Positions 26,498 to 34,395 of a DNA stretch of 64,000 nt are shown piece after piece. Every line of letters starts with the position of its first letter. Within the stretch, counting starts at the first letter, position 1. Under the pieces are notes generated by a model. It was not told the origin of the DNA. It saw only the letters and a list, made by a program, of their open reading frames with translations, and did no database searches. The translations under genes and the position numbers were made by a program. This DNA is from CAWCDJ01 sp963796485 (GTDB lineage Bacteria > Acidobacteriota > Terriglobia > Bryobacterales > Bryobacteraceae), in the NCBI GenBank assembly GCA_963796485.1, contig CAWCLV010000007.1:62001-126000 (forward strand), read 5' to 3'.

Positions 26498-27966
26498 ACA
26501 CCGCCATGTTGGACCGTCCGGCGCTCGTGACGGCGCGGCGCGATGAAGCACTACAACTCAGCCCATTTCAAGGGCGCGTTTGTGCTGTTCCGGAAGCCTT
26601 CAACCTCTTCTTGGGCGGTGGGCGCGGCGGTGCCAAGTCTCACGCCATGGCCTTCCTTGCGCTCCGGCACGCTGCGCAATACGGTGACCGTGCGCGGATG
26701 CTCTACCTGCGGCAGACCTACAAAGGGCTTGGCGACTTTGAACAAGTCACCCGTGATCTGTTTGGACAGGTCTATGGGAAGGCTGCCCGGTACAACGCGG
26801 CTGAGAACGTCTGGAAACTGCCGGGCGGTGCATATTTCGAGTTGGGCCAGTTGGAACATCCGAGTGATTACCAGAAGTATCAAGGCCGGTCATTCTCGCT
26901 ACTGTTCGTAGATGAGGCCGGGCAATTCGCGTCGCCCGATATGTTGGACCGGCTCCGCTCCAATATGCGCGGGCCTGCCGGTATGCCGATACGTCAGGTG
27001 ATGGCTGCGAATCCGGGCGATGTGGGCCATGCATGGCTCGCCAAACGGTTCGTTTTCCGTGCCGCGCCATGGGCGCCATTCGTGGAGCCGTCCACCGCCT
27101 CCCAGTGGGTCTATGCACCGTCCACGTACCGCGACAATCCCTTCATAGATCAAGTGGAATATCGGAAGCAACTGGAGGCGTCCTGCCCCACGGACCCGGA
27201 ACTGCTACAGGCGTGGCTCGATGGCAATTGGGCGATTGCTCGCGGTGCTTTCTTTGGCGCGGTGTTGGACGAATCGACCAATGCGATTGACCCGTGGCAG
27301 TTGCCGCTGAACCTCAAGCCGCATCGTACCCACATGGGCAACGGCGTCTACCTTCAGAGTTCACCGGACCCGTGGCGCTTCTTCATTGCTCATGACTTCG
27401 GCGTTTCCGCGCCGTCTTACACCGGCATCTTTGCCGAATCGCCCGGCGCTGTTGGGCCTGACGGGCGCTACTACTCGCGTGGGTCCATCCTCCTGTTGGA
27501 TGAGATCGCAACGGCCGCGCCTGGGCAACTGAATACTGGCTTGGGTTGGACCGTGCCGCGCATCGCGGAGGCCATCAAGGAGCGCTGCAAGGAGTGGGGC
27601 GTCAAGCCGAAGGGCGTAGCGGATGATGCCATTTTCAGCCGGACCGGGAGCGCCGTGAACGCGAGTATCGCGGATGAGTTCAGAAAGGCCGGTGTCCAAT
27701 TCCGGCCTGCACGCAAAGCGGACCGGGTGAGCGGGTGGGAAGCGCTCCGGCGCATGATGCAGGACGCGGGCGCGGTGGACCGGCCGGGCTTTTATGCGGC
27801 GCGGAGTTGTGAATACTTCTGGTCAACCGTTCCGTATCTCGCTCGTGATCCACGTAAGGCGAATGACATGGACAGCCGTGGACCTGACCACGCGGGCGAT
27901 GCTGTGCGGTACGCCATTCTCCGGCGTGATCCGGAGGAGTACCGGGTCAGGGACATCGGCATCTAG
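26494..27966 (+). CDS. Phage terminase large subunit
   Basis: 490 residues. The ATPase core has Walker A GGGRGGAKS (41-49) and Walker B LLFVDEAGQ (Asp140-Glu141). The C-terminal nuclease domain has an RNase H-like set of acidic residues in AHDFGVSAPSY, ADDAIFSR and DHAGDAVRY. It cuts and pumps DNA into procapsids. The length and domains are intact, so it may be active. It starts inside the end of the small terminase gene (ATGA). No portal gene follows, which is unusual for a phage. Confidence 0.92.
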   Translation: MNTAMLDRPALVTARRDEALQLSPFQGRVCAVPEAFNLFLGGGRGGAKSHAMAFLALRHAAQYGDRARMLYLRQTYKGLGDFEQVTRDLFGQVYGKAARYNAAENVWKLPGGAYFELGQLEHPSDYQKYQGRSFSLLFVDEAGQFASPDMLDRLRSNMRGPAGMPIRQVMAANPGDVGHAWLAKRFVFRAAPWAPFVEPSTASQWVYAPSTYRDNPFIDQVEYRKQLEASCPTDPELLQAWLDGNWAIARGAFFGAVLDESTNAIDPWQLPLNLKPHRTHMGNGVYLQSSPDPWRFFIAHDFGVSAPSYTGIFAESPGAVGPDGRYYSRGSILLLDEIATAAPGQLNTGLGWTVPRIAEAIKERCKEWGVKPKGVADDAIFSRTGSAVNASIADEFRKAGVQFRPARKADRVSGWEALRRMMQDAGAVDRPGFYAARSCEYFWSTVPYLARDPRKANDMDSRGPDHAGDAVRYAILRRDPEEYRVRDIGI

Positions 27967-27976
27967 GAAGCCACCT

Positions 27977-28357
27977 ATGGATATTCTCAGTGCCGTTCAC
28001 AATCCGGAAATCACGTGCGTGTGCCGGGTCTCTCGTGTGACGGGGGAATGCGACACGTGCGGCGCGGTGGTAAAGGGCCTTCACATGCCGGACGTGGCCC
28101 ACGGCTGGTACTGCCCTGAACATTGTCCATGCCGCGAGTACCGGCCGGGCGATGAGGAGGTGCGAGCGATGAAGGTCAACCGGGTGCAGTTGCTTGGGCG
28201 CCGTGATGCGCAGGCGCGGCGCGTGGCTGCCAAGGCAAAGCCAAACGTCCGGCGTGTCTATTCGACTGAGGCCCGGCGTCAGCGGGCGTTGCGGCAATGG
28301 TCAGACCCGAAGGCAAGGGCACGGATTGTGGCCGGCATTCGGCGCGGGTGCTGTTAA
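27977..28357 (+). CDS. Cys-rich small protein with terminase-shared motif
   Basis: 126 residues from ATG 27977, with AGGAAG 6 bases upstream. Seven cysteines (14, 16, 25, 28, 46, 50, 52) plus His residues make one or two zinc sites (CVC...CDTC...CPEHCPC). The C-terminus TEARRQRALRQWSDPKARAR (97-116) closely matches residues 12-30 of the small terminase. Such R-A-L-x-Q-W-S-D-P segments resemble NUMOD-type DNA-binding motifs. It follows the large terminase by 10 bases and so belongs to the same operon. Function unknown; DNA binding is likely. Confidence 0.68.
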   Translation: MDILSAVHNPEITCVCRVSRVTGECDTCGAVVKGLHMPDVAHGWYCPEHCPCREYRPGDEEVRAMKVNRVQLLGRRDAQARRVAAKAKPNVRRVYSTEARRQRALRQWSDPKARARIVAGIRRGCC

Positions 28358-29076
28358 CGCGGCACGGCCGTCTCGCCTGTCCCCACATCGGCCGCACCCC
28401 TTTCCCCTACCGTTGGGTGTTCGATGGCGCTGTGCCCACGGCTGCCACAGCACCAGCCCGTCTGTGGTCGATTCGGAGAGCGCCCGAAGACCAGCGCGGC
28501 CGTGCTGGGAGGTCTCTCACCATCTCTTTGTCCATCTTGAACGCCTCCGAAACTGCGCGCTTGAGATCGGGTGCAAAGAGGTCCCATGTGTCGAGACCCA
28601 ATATTTACTGATGTGCCGCATGTTTGGCCACGCCGTGCGTAAGGCATGAAGAAGGCGCATGGGCTCGCTCCCTTTTTTAGGCGCGCGTTGTTGGCCAGCG
28701 GCCGGTTTCCAGCCCAGGGCCTTTCCCTTGCGGAAGGTCCAGTTGGCCGCAGTTGCCGCAGCTAAATGCTCAGATATCAACCCAACTGCGTCCAGAGACC
28801 GCTTGCGGGGAAACCGAAGAATCTAAATCCCTTATCCCCTCCCGTTAGTAGTTAGTCCGCAGTTGCCGCAGTTGCCGCAGCACGAAACGCGGAGTGCAAA
28901 CGGAACCGAGCACCGGACCCGGAACCGCGAGCCTCCCACTGGGTTTTATACGCGAGCGAAAAAAAACGACTGCGGCAACCACGGCAACTGCGGCACTTCT
29001 GTTAAGTCTCACCAATTCAGGTAGTTGCTTGGACGCAGTACTTTCGTGTAACTGCGGCCGAACTGCGGCCACCAGC
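28358..29076. other. Intergenic zone with iteron-like repeats (possible origin)
   Basis: 719 bases between two convergent genes. The last third contains repeated GTTGCCGCAG-type units. I see short open frames (28407-28601 minus; 28517-28780 minus) but without start sites or ribosome sites that convince me. The first half holds nothing else I can name. Confidence 0.5.
28747..29070. repeat. Iteron-like repeats CCGCAGTTG in both orientations
   Basis: CCGCAGTTGCCGCAG occurs at 28747-28761; the same unit is tripled at 28857-28880. Inverted forms CTGCGGCAAC and CGGCAACTGCGGC occur at 28970-28994, and AACTGCGG twice at 29050-29070. The block sits just after the 3' end of the replication protein gene. 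Repeats of this type near a replication gene are often binding sites of the initiator. A short A-run at 28961-28967 lies among them. Confidence 0.65.
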
Positions 29077-31563
29077 CTACAAGGGCATCTCCTCTTCTTT
29101 CGGCCACTCCCAAGAGACTTTTGTGTACATCTCGAATGCCTTGCGGCAGTCTTCCAACTTGGGGAGGCGGTAGTAAGTCCTGCGGACGCTCTTGTCACGC
29201 TTCTTGATTGGCCACTCTTCCTTGTTCTGCTCGCTCCACGGCCGGAAGACTCCGCGCAGGAACATGCCGAACATGTTTTCAGCCTTCGGGTATCGCTCCT
29301 GCATTTGTTTCATTGTGTCTGCGTAGTCTGCGTATAGATCCTCTGTTTCAACACATACCTCTCCAGTCAACCAGTCACCCGAAACCTCGCGCGCCTTGCC
29401 GTTCAGTGCCGGAGCAATAAGGTTGCTGCTCTCCAGCTTCCGGAGCCACCACGTCTCGTGGTTCTCCATCGTGAGTTGCTTCTGTTGCTGCAACCACTCG
29501 GTGTTCGGAAAATCCTCAACTTGATACCGGGCAATATCGAGGTTCAGCACATCGTGGAGAAACGCCTCATATCCGCCCGCGTTCAGTTCGTCTTGGATCT
29601 TCTGAAACCAGGGCTTATCGCGGAGGTGCTTGTTGCCGACTTTGAGAACAAAGAACCGGCGCGCACCCCATCGGGCGGGCACTATCCACTCATCGTTTGA
29701 TGCGAGGATCAGGTGCAGCATATTGGGTACTGTTATGGGGTCTTTCCCTTTGGCTTCTATCATCAATGTCGGTTCGGTGATTAGGCGCTTCAGAGCGCTC
29801 GCGCCCTGCCGGTCACCCGCCCAAAACGATTCGTCTGCGAAAAACAGAATCGCGTCTCGCTGGTGCGAGTTGAACTTGCCAACGAGGTGCGATTGGCTGG
29901 AGATGTGGACGAAGTGCTGCCCAAACAGATGGCCCAGTTTCCGAGCAAAGAAACCCTTGCCGGTTCCCTCTTCGCCACCGAGAACAATTGCCACCTGCCC
30001 GGCTTCGTCCGGGCGCTGAAACAGTCGGGCCGTCCATTTCATCAGATATTCGTAATACGTCTGATTCGCGCAGCAGATGTTCTCGAAAATGTGCTCGCGG
30101 AATCTTTCCCATGTTCCGGGCTCTGGTTCGACTGTGAAGCCGCGCCACAGGTTGTAGTAACCCTCGGGCGTCTCATGAGGGTCCAGGGTGATGCCGATAT
30201 ATTGGCGGCGCTTGGGCCACTTGAGCCAGTAACTTCCCAGGTCCACTGTCGCCACTTTGTTTCCAGATTGGATTTGGAACTGCCGGTTCAGATAGAAATT
30301 GCGATGGTCTGCGAAGCTGGAGGTTGTTAATACCGTGCGCTTTTGCTTAAAGAGCATGTCGGCTTCAATGTTGTACACGCACACCCGGCCCTTTTCGCTC
30401 GCAACGAAGTGCTGCTGATTCATCGCCTCCAGCGCTACATTCAGAGGATCGGATGCGGCCCCTGTTTCCGGTTTCGGCTCACTTGAGGGAGGCGGTGTTG
30501 CGTCAGCAAACAGGCCAGCCACATCCACTCCCGCCGGAACCGGGTCTGCCAGATCCCATCCGTCAGGCAACGACTTCGGAACAGGAACTACCCGAATGCT
30601 TGCGGCCTTCGCATCTGCCAGCCGGACGCTGACAAGCTTCATTGCCTTGCGGCCTGGTTCGTCCGCATCTGGCCACAGGTAAACCACGCGGTCGCGCAAC
30701 GGAGTCCAATCAGCCTTGCTTACGCCGTCCGCTCCGTTCATCCATGTCATGACCACTAAGCCCGGAAAGTATTTGCGTGCGGCATCGGCGGCCTTTTCCC
30801 CTTCCGTAAGGAGTACAAAGTCATCTGACCGCGCCGCGAGCCGGTCTAGGCCATAGAGTGGTCGGGGAGCACTGCACCCCTGGATGCGCCATTGGTCCCC
30901 ATTCCAACTGACAGGGCGAATCTCCTTGCCGTCTTTTCCATCCCAGCGAATCACGTAGTGGAGCAGACGGCCTTCAGCATCCCGGTACTCCCACTGCGCC
31001 GTCAGCTTCGGGATGCGGTGCTGGCAACACCACTGCTGCCACCGGGCTTCGTCCATCTCCACGTCTGATGGCACCGGCCCGGCCGGGCGCTCCTGTACCG
31101 GCTCCGATAGTCGCGCTGGCGCTTCGGTTTCAACGCCCCATTCATCCAGTATTCGGCTGATATCGAGCGCGGCCTGACTCATACTTACATCGCTTCCGCA
31201 GGCATGCTTCAGCCGCAAGGCGTTCAGCGAGATGATGTCGCCCTGAGAATCCTCTTCAGCGAAGTCCTTCCATACGCCTTTTCGGAGATTGAATTTGAGC
31301 GACTTCCCCGCATCGCCCTTGGAGTTTCCAATACAGAATTCTCCCGATTCAACAGACCCGTCCGGAAACCAATGCTCCAAAATCATAAGGTAATCGTGGC
31401 CCGCGCGAGCCTTGATCTTCTCAAAGTCAACCTCCAATGCATCGTCAAACTCCGGAGCCGGATCTTCGGTACAATTGATAGCGGAAGGCGTTTTTACTAG
31501 TTGCAGTGAGTTAGCGGCGCGGGGGTGGCGAGACTCCCGCGCCGTTCCATTTGCTCTTTTCAT
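29077..31563 (-). CDS. Replication protein: TOPRIM plus SF3/DUF5906-type helicase
   Basis: 828 residues from ATG 31563, set by GGGAGGGGAG upstream and an ATGA overlap with the previous gene; the frame runs 56 codons further back without a site. Residues of about 240-320 form a TOPRIM-like domain with VLLTEGEKAADAA and YLWPDADEPGRKA. Around residue 525 is Walker A (GGEEGTGKG), then ILFFADESFW as Walker B, then ASNDEW (sensor). This is the primase-helicase layout of phage and P4-like replication proteins. It would start and unwind copies of the element's own DNA. Confidence 0.87.
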   Translation of the reverse strand: MKRANGTARESRHPRAANSLQLVKTPSAINCTEDPAPEFDDALEVDFEKIKARAGHDYLMILEHWFPDGSVESGEFCIGNSKGDAGKSLKFNLRKGVWKDFAEEDSQGDIISLNALRLKHACGSDVSMSQAALDISRILDEWGVETEAPARLSEPVQERPAGPVPSDVEMDEARWQQWCCQHRIPKLTAQWEYRDAEGRLLHYVIRWDGKDGKEIRPVSWNGDQWRIQGCSAPRPLYGLDRLAARSDDFVLLTEGEKAADAARKYFPGLVVMTWMNGADGVSKADWTPLRDRVVYLWPDADEPGRKAMKLVSVRLADAKAASIRVVPVPKSLPDGWDLADPVPAGVDVAGLFADATPPPSSEPKPETGAASDPLNVALEAMNQQHFVASEKGRVCVYNIEADMLFKQKRTVLTTSSFADHRNFYLNRQFQIQSGNKVATVDLGSYWLKWPKRRQYIGITLDPHETPEGYYNLWRGFTVEPEPGTWERFREHIFENICCANQTYYEYLMKWTARLFQRPDEAGQVAIVLGGEEGTGKGFFARKLGHLFGQHFVHISSQSHLVGKFNSHQRDAILFFADESFWAGDRQGASALKRLITEPTLMIEAKGKDPITVPNMLHLILASNDEWIVPARWGARRFFVLKVGNKHLRDKPWFQKIQDELNAGGYEAFLHDVLNLDIARYQVEDFPNTEWLQQQKQLTMENHETWWLRKLESSNLIAPALNGKAREVSGDWLTGEVCVETEDLYADYADTMKQMQERYPKAENMFGMFLRGVFRPWSEQNKEEWPIKKRDKSVRRTYYRLPKLEDCRKAFEMYTKVSWEWPKEEEMPL

Positions 31564-31952
31564 CGGCTCCCCTCCCGGTAGTACGCCACCGTGTGAGCCA
31601 CAATCAATGGGGGATAGGTAAGCAGGACTAGTCCTGTAAGTGGGGTAGGTGTGTGAGCCTCTGTCGCTCTGCTCCAATCCACTACCCAAGTTGTAAGCGC
31701 CATTGCTTCGGACTCCAGACAGTCGATACATACAACAGGATTGTCCGGTTTGTTCAGGTCAACCGCAAGGTGAGCAAAGCGGCTGATCACGATGGTACGC
31801 CGGGCACCCTTGCCAAAGGCGGTAGCATGGTTGTAGCAGCCAAGCCGGTCCAGCCAGATGACGATGTAGCCATAGTCGATCAGCACGTGCGGGCGTTCCA
31901 ACTCCAGTGCGAGTTTCTCTGCCCAGTTATGTCTGCTGAAGGTGCTCATCAT
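31560..31952 (-). CDS. Element protein of unknown function (130 residues)
   Basis: Starts at ATG 31952 in ATGATGA, overlapping the end of the excisionase-like gene, and ends in an ATGA overlap with the replication gene. It contains HVLIDYGYIVIWLDRLGCYN and DNPVVCIDCLESEAMAL with a Cys-Ile-Asp-Cys pair. The tight coupling on both sides suggests that it works with replication or its control. No family recognised. Confidence 0.65.
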   Translation of the reverse strand: MMSTFSRHNWAEKLALELERPHVLIDYGYIVIWLDRLGCYNHATAFGKGARRTIVISRFAHLAVDLNKPDNPVVCIDCLESEAMALTTWVVDWSRATEAHTPTPLTGLVLLTYPPLIVAHTVAYYREGSR

Positions 31953-32335
31953 TTCACCTCCATCATGGCGGACTTTGGCACCCGCACCCGGCCCAAGGGC
32001 GTGCCGGAGGTCTTGACGGTCTGAACCAGTTGTTTGGTTGGGCGTCCCTTCTTGCCGATCAGTCCGGCATTGGACTTCACAAAAGCATCCAGAGCGCTCC
32101 GGCGATACCGGATGCTCCGGCCGCCAATGCGGTCATACTCTGGCCCGCGATCTTCACAGCGCCAGATGGACATGGTAATAGGTGAGATTCCGAGATACTG
32201 TGCCGCCGCGCCCGTGTTCAGGAACTCATCCACGGGTGTCCGAGTTTCGACGGCGCTCAATCGTTCGACGATGGGGTGCAGGTGCTTGTTGATCGCGTTG
32301 GCGACAGCCTGCTCAATAACTTGGTCCAAGCTCAT
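31949..32335 (-). CDS. Excisionase-like helix-turn-helix protein
   Basis: 128 residues. The middle, EFLNTGAAAQYLGISPITMS then a wing with YDRIGGRSIRYRRSALDAFV, is the HTH_17/MerR-like fold of Xis and AlpA-type regulators. It has a longer basic tail (IGKKGRPTKQLVQTVK). First gene of the replication operon, near the integrase, so it may direct excision, control replication, or both. In P4-like satellites AlpA-type proteins do this. Confidence 0.8.
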   Translation of the reverse strand: MSLDQVIEQAVANAINKHLHPIVERLSAVETRTPVDEFLNTGAAAQYLGISPITMSIWRCEDRGPEYDRIGGRSIRYRRSALDAFVKSNAGLIGKKGRPTKQLVQTVKTSGTPLGRVRVPKSAMMEVK

Positions 32336-32725
32336 GAACCGTGCCTCTCTTTAGGTTGTATTGAGTGGGTGCCGTTCTTGACGGGGGAAAGGAAAAGGCC
32401 CAATCCCTAAACGGCTTGGCGAGATGAGAACTACCGCAGATGCGGCTCTCTCATGTCGCAGGCGTTTAAGGATTGGGCCTCTGGATTTATGAGACCGTAC
32501 TACATCCGGGGTTGGCGCCCACTCAGGGCACTCGAACCCGCACTCTCACGGCGGCCGAAAGTCCGGAGCGCTGTTGCTGCGACCAATGGCCAGTTTCAGG
32601 CTGGAGCCGAGTCACGCCGTCCGGATCTCTCAAGCTTGGCCACCTGAGATCAACCTATTCTCCCATGCGAATATCTGAAAAGGCAAATTGTTTTTTCCTC
32701 ATTTGTCCGGCTGTGAGGTGGCCAA
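32336..32725. other. Intergenic region between integrase and excisionase genes
   Basis: 390 bases that hold a long hairpin (32396-32480, listed apart) and, on the rest, only a GC-rich stretch with tRNA-like words but no foldable tRNA. The leader and promoter of the replication operon must lie here; clear -35/-10 boxes are not seen. Confidence 0.5.
32396..32480 (-). ncRNA. Long 85-base hairpin upstream of the replication operon
   Basis: The arm at 32396-32413 pairs with 32463-32480 in 17 of 18 positions. Inside it, 32419-32429 pairs with 32449-32459 with one mismatch, and CCGC/GCGG closes the tip at 32434-32445. On the minus strand the structure is followed by TTTTCCTTT, so it can act as a terminator of the integrase mRNA or an attenuator for the operon at 32335. 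It may also be a single-strand origin. Role is open; the structure itself is plain. Confidence 0.65.
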
Positions 32726-34087
32726 TTATTTGCTCTTTCGTCTGGTCGCCATGCTGCGCTTTAGCTCCGCGTCAAAGATGGTGGCTGGTTTCGGTTCCTG
32801 GCGCACCAACTGGGGCTGCGCGTCTTCCTCGATGATGCCAAAGAGCTTTAGAAAGTGCCTCGTTACCTTCTCCTGCGCCTCTGCCAGATCATCGAGTGTG
32901 ACGGCCCGCGTAATGTAGCTGTAGTTGACGCCTTCCAGTTTGTGGTTCATCAGCAGATGGCTGTGGACATCGGAGACGCCCGCGAGCAGGCAGTGGGTTC
33001 GATAGGTGTGGCGGAGGGCGTGCGACATGGGGAGGCCCTGCCGGTCGTTACGCGGCAGGGTGATGTGGCCGCAGTCGGACTTGTCCGAAGGGAACACCCA
33101 TTCCGAATTCGGATAGAGGCTGTCGGTTTGTATTTTCAACTCGCAGAGCCGGTCCACCAGGTACCTGCTCATCGGCACCGTGTACCGTAATTCCTCACCG
33201 CCTTTCGGCTTCGGGAAGTGCCATCGACGCTGTTCGAGGTCTACATCCTCCCATCGGGCCTCCGCAACAGAGTTGCGCCGCGCACCCGTGAGCAGGACCG
33301 CAATCCAATAAGCCTGCTTCACAGGATTTGTGAGGCTCATAACGCGGTCGTACCACTTCTTCATGTCGTCCGTCGGTAGAGCGTTCTGCCGCACATGGTC
33401 ATCATGCCAGTTGACATTTTCAGTCGGGTCGGACGGAAGCACGGGCACTTCCTTACGGGCGCGGTTATAGATGCCCTTGAGAAGTAGCAGGACGTTATTG
33501 GCGGTCGAGTGGCCCGCGTGCGCCGTGACCTCCGGCACCGGGCGCGGTCTCCGCTTCCGCTTGTTCTTGTCGATGATCTGCTGGCGCTGTGTCTCAAGAT
33601 GCGCTCGGACACTGGCGGTAATCTCCTCGTGCAGCTTACGGACGCCCGGCCGGTCATTACCGATATCCACGAGCGTGTACTTGCGTTCGTTGGCCCACGG
33701 CTCCAAGTACCGCTGGAAAAGGCTGTCATAGAGGATCATCGTGGCCGGTGATCGGTTCGAGGAATTCTTGTAGAGGGTGTAGGCGTCCGCCAGCGACATG
33801 GATTTGGCCGCCTCCACCTTCCGCAGGGTGTTCGGGTTCTGCCCCTGGTCAATCGCCTTCTTGGACTTCAGCGCTTCCAAGCGCGCGCTCTCCGCGCTGA
33901 TTTGCCCGGCGCGACCAAGGTTCACGCGGAGCGTCCGGCCGTCTACTTCGCGCTGGTAGGCGTAGGTGCGGCTCTGGCGGCCGCACAGCACCATGAACCC
34001 TGGCAGGCTCTTGTCCACGTGCGCGCCGCTCGCCAGCGGGAGGGAGTGGACTACAGATTCAGTGATCTCGATTTTTGGTTTCGGCAT
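32726..34087 (-). CDS. int: Tyrosine recombinase integrase
   Basis: 453 residues, within the normal size for tRNA-targeting integrases. The catalytic set is present: Arg in LLTGARRNSVAEARWEDVD, HxxR in HALRHTYRT (about residue 355), and the last block NHKLEGVNYSYI with the nucleophile tyrosine near 387. The N-terminal part has the arm-binding and core-binding domains (SLADAYTLYKNS). It joins attP with the tRNA-Pro 3' end. It lies at the edge away from the intact tRNA. Confidence 0.95.
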   Translation of the reverse strand: MPKPKIEITESVVHSLPLASGAHVDKSLPGFMVLCGRQSRTYAYQREVDGRTLRVNLGRAGQISAESARLEALKSKKAIDQGQNPNTLRKVEAAKSMSLADAYTLYKNSSNRSPATMILYDSLFQRYLEPWANERKYTLVDIGNDRPGVRKLHEEITASVRAHLETQRQQIIDKNKRKRRPRPVPEVTAHAGHSTANNVLLLLKGIYNRARKEVPVLPSDPTENVNWHDDHVRQNALPTDDMKKWYDRVMSLTNPVKQAYWIAVLLTGARRNSVAEARWEDVDLEQRRWHFPKPKGGEELRYTVPMSRYLVDRLCELKIQTDSLYPNSEWVFPSDKSDCGHITLPRNDRQGLPMSHALRHTYRTHCLLAGVSDVHSHLLMNHKLEGVNYSYITRAVTLDDLAEAQEKVTRHFLKLFGIIEEDAQPQLVRQEPKPATIFDAELKRSMATRRKSK

Positions 34088-34395
34088 GGCTCGTAAGGCA
34101 TTCGTAAGAATTTAGGCGAATCTCAGCATAGGACCGCTAAACCGAGTATCGATCTAAACTACTGAAAAGGCAATACTAGCATGCCTTACGCATAGCCCGG
34201 CAAACCAGGGTAAACCCAGGGACCCAAAGTTGGGGTGCAAGAGGTCCCGAGTTCGAATCTCGGCGGCCCGACCAAATTCCTCAAAGACTTACAAACTCAG
34301 CCTCACACTTCCGGGCCCGCAGTCGTCGCCTGCTTTGCGGAACGCGCCGCGACCTGAACGTCCCTTTCAGCTCACGATGGAGCGATAATTCCCTA
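34088..34395. other. Right junction of the element
   Basis: 308 bases with attR at 34230-34276. Before it, an AT-rich stretch (34120-34200) probably holds integrase and excisionase arm sites, not resolved here. After it, host DNA resumes; no promoter is clear before the gene at 34396. Confidence 0.5.
34230..34276 (+). repeat. Right attachment site (attR), displaced tRNA-Pro 3' end
   Basis: Copy of the tRNA-Pro 3' part including CCA. It has no 5' half, so it is not a tRNA gene. It carries G at 34255, the common TTCGAAT loop, and is probably the host's original end that was pushed aside. Confidence 0.92.

Larger units (their letters stand above)
21248..34276. mobile_element. Integrated satellite-like genetic element in tRNA-Pro, about 13 kb
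   Basis: The element is defined by direct repeats of the tRNA-Pro 3' end at both edges and by a tyrosine integrase that ends 143 bases inside the right edge. In order it holds a small coupled gene, a one-chain restriction-modification enzyme, two minus-strand unknowns, terminase small and large subunits, a Cys-rich protein, an iteron-like zone, a replication TOPRIM-helicase, an unknown, an excisionase-like protein, a long hairpin and the integrase. Genes in its operons overlap by ATGA, unlike a decayed prophage. No capsid, portal, protease, tail or lysis gene can be found. That set resembles phage satellites that use a helper's virions. An integrative plasmid or stripped prophage is possible. 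Confidence 0.9.

Noticed and set aside
28407..28601. 64-residue frame (MGLDTWDLFAPDL...) on the minus strand
   Set aside because: Starts at TTG just after a stop, without ribosome site; possible but not supported.
28517..28780. 87-residue frame on the minus strand in the iteron zone
   Set aside because: TTG start, no ribosome site, runs through the repeats.
28747..29070. CRISPR array
   Set aside because: Repeats are too short and irregular, and in both directions; no spacers of equal length and no cas genes.
32510..32645. tRNA-like words (GGTTCGAGT on the minus strand) after the long hairpin
   Set aside because: No acceptor or T stem pairs properly; only a chance or decayed likeness.
34230..34276. 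Second tRNA-Pro
   Set aside because: Only the 3' part is there; it is attR.
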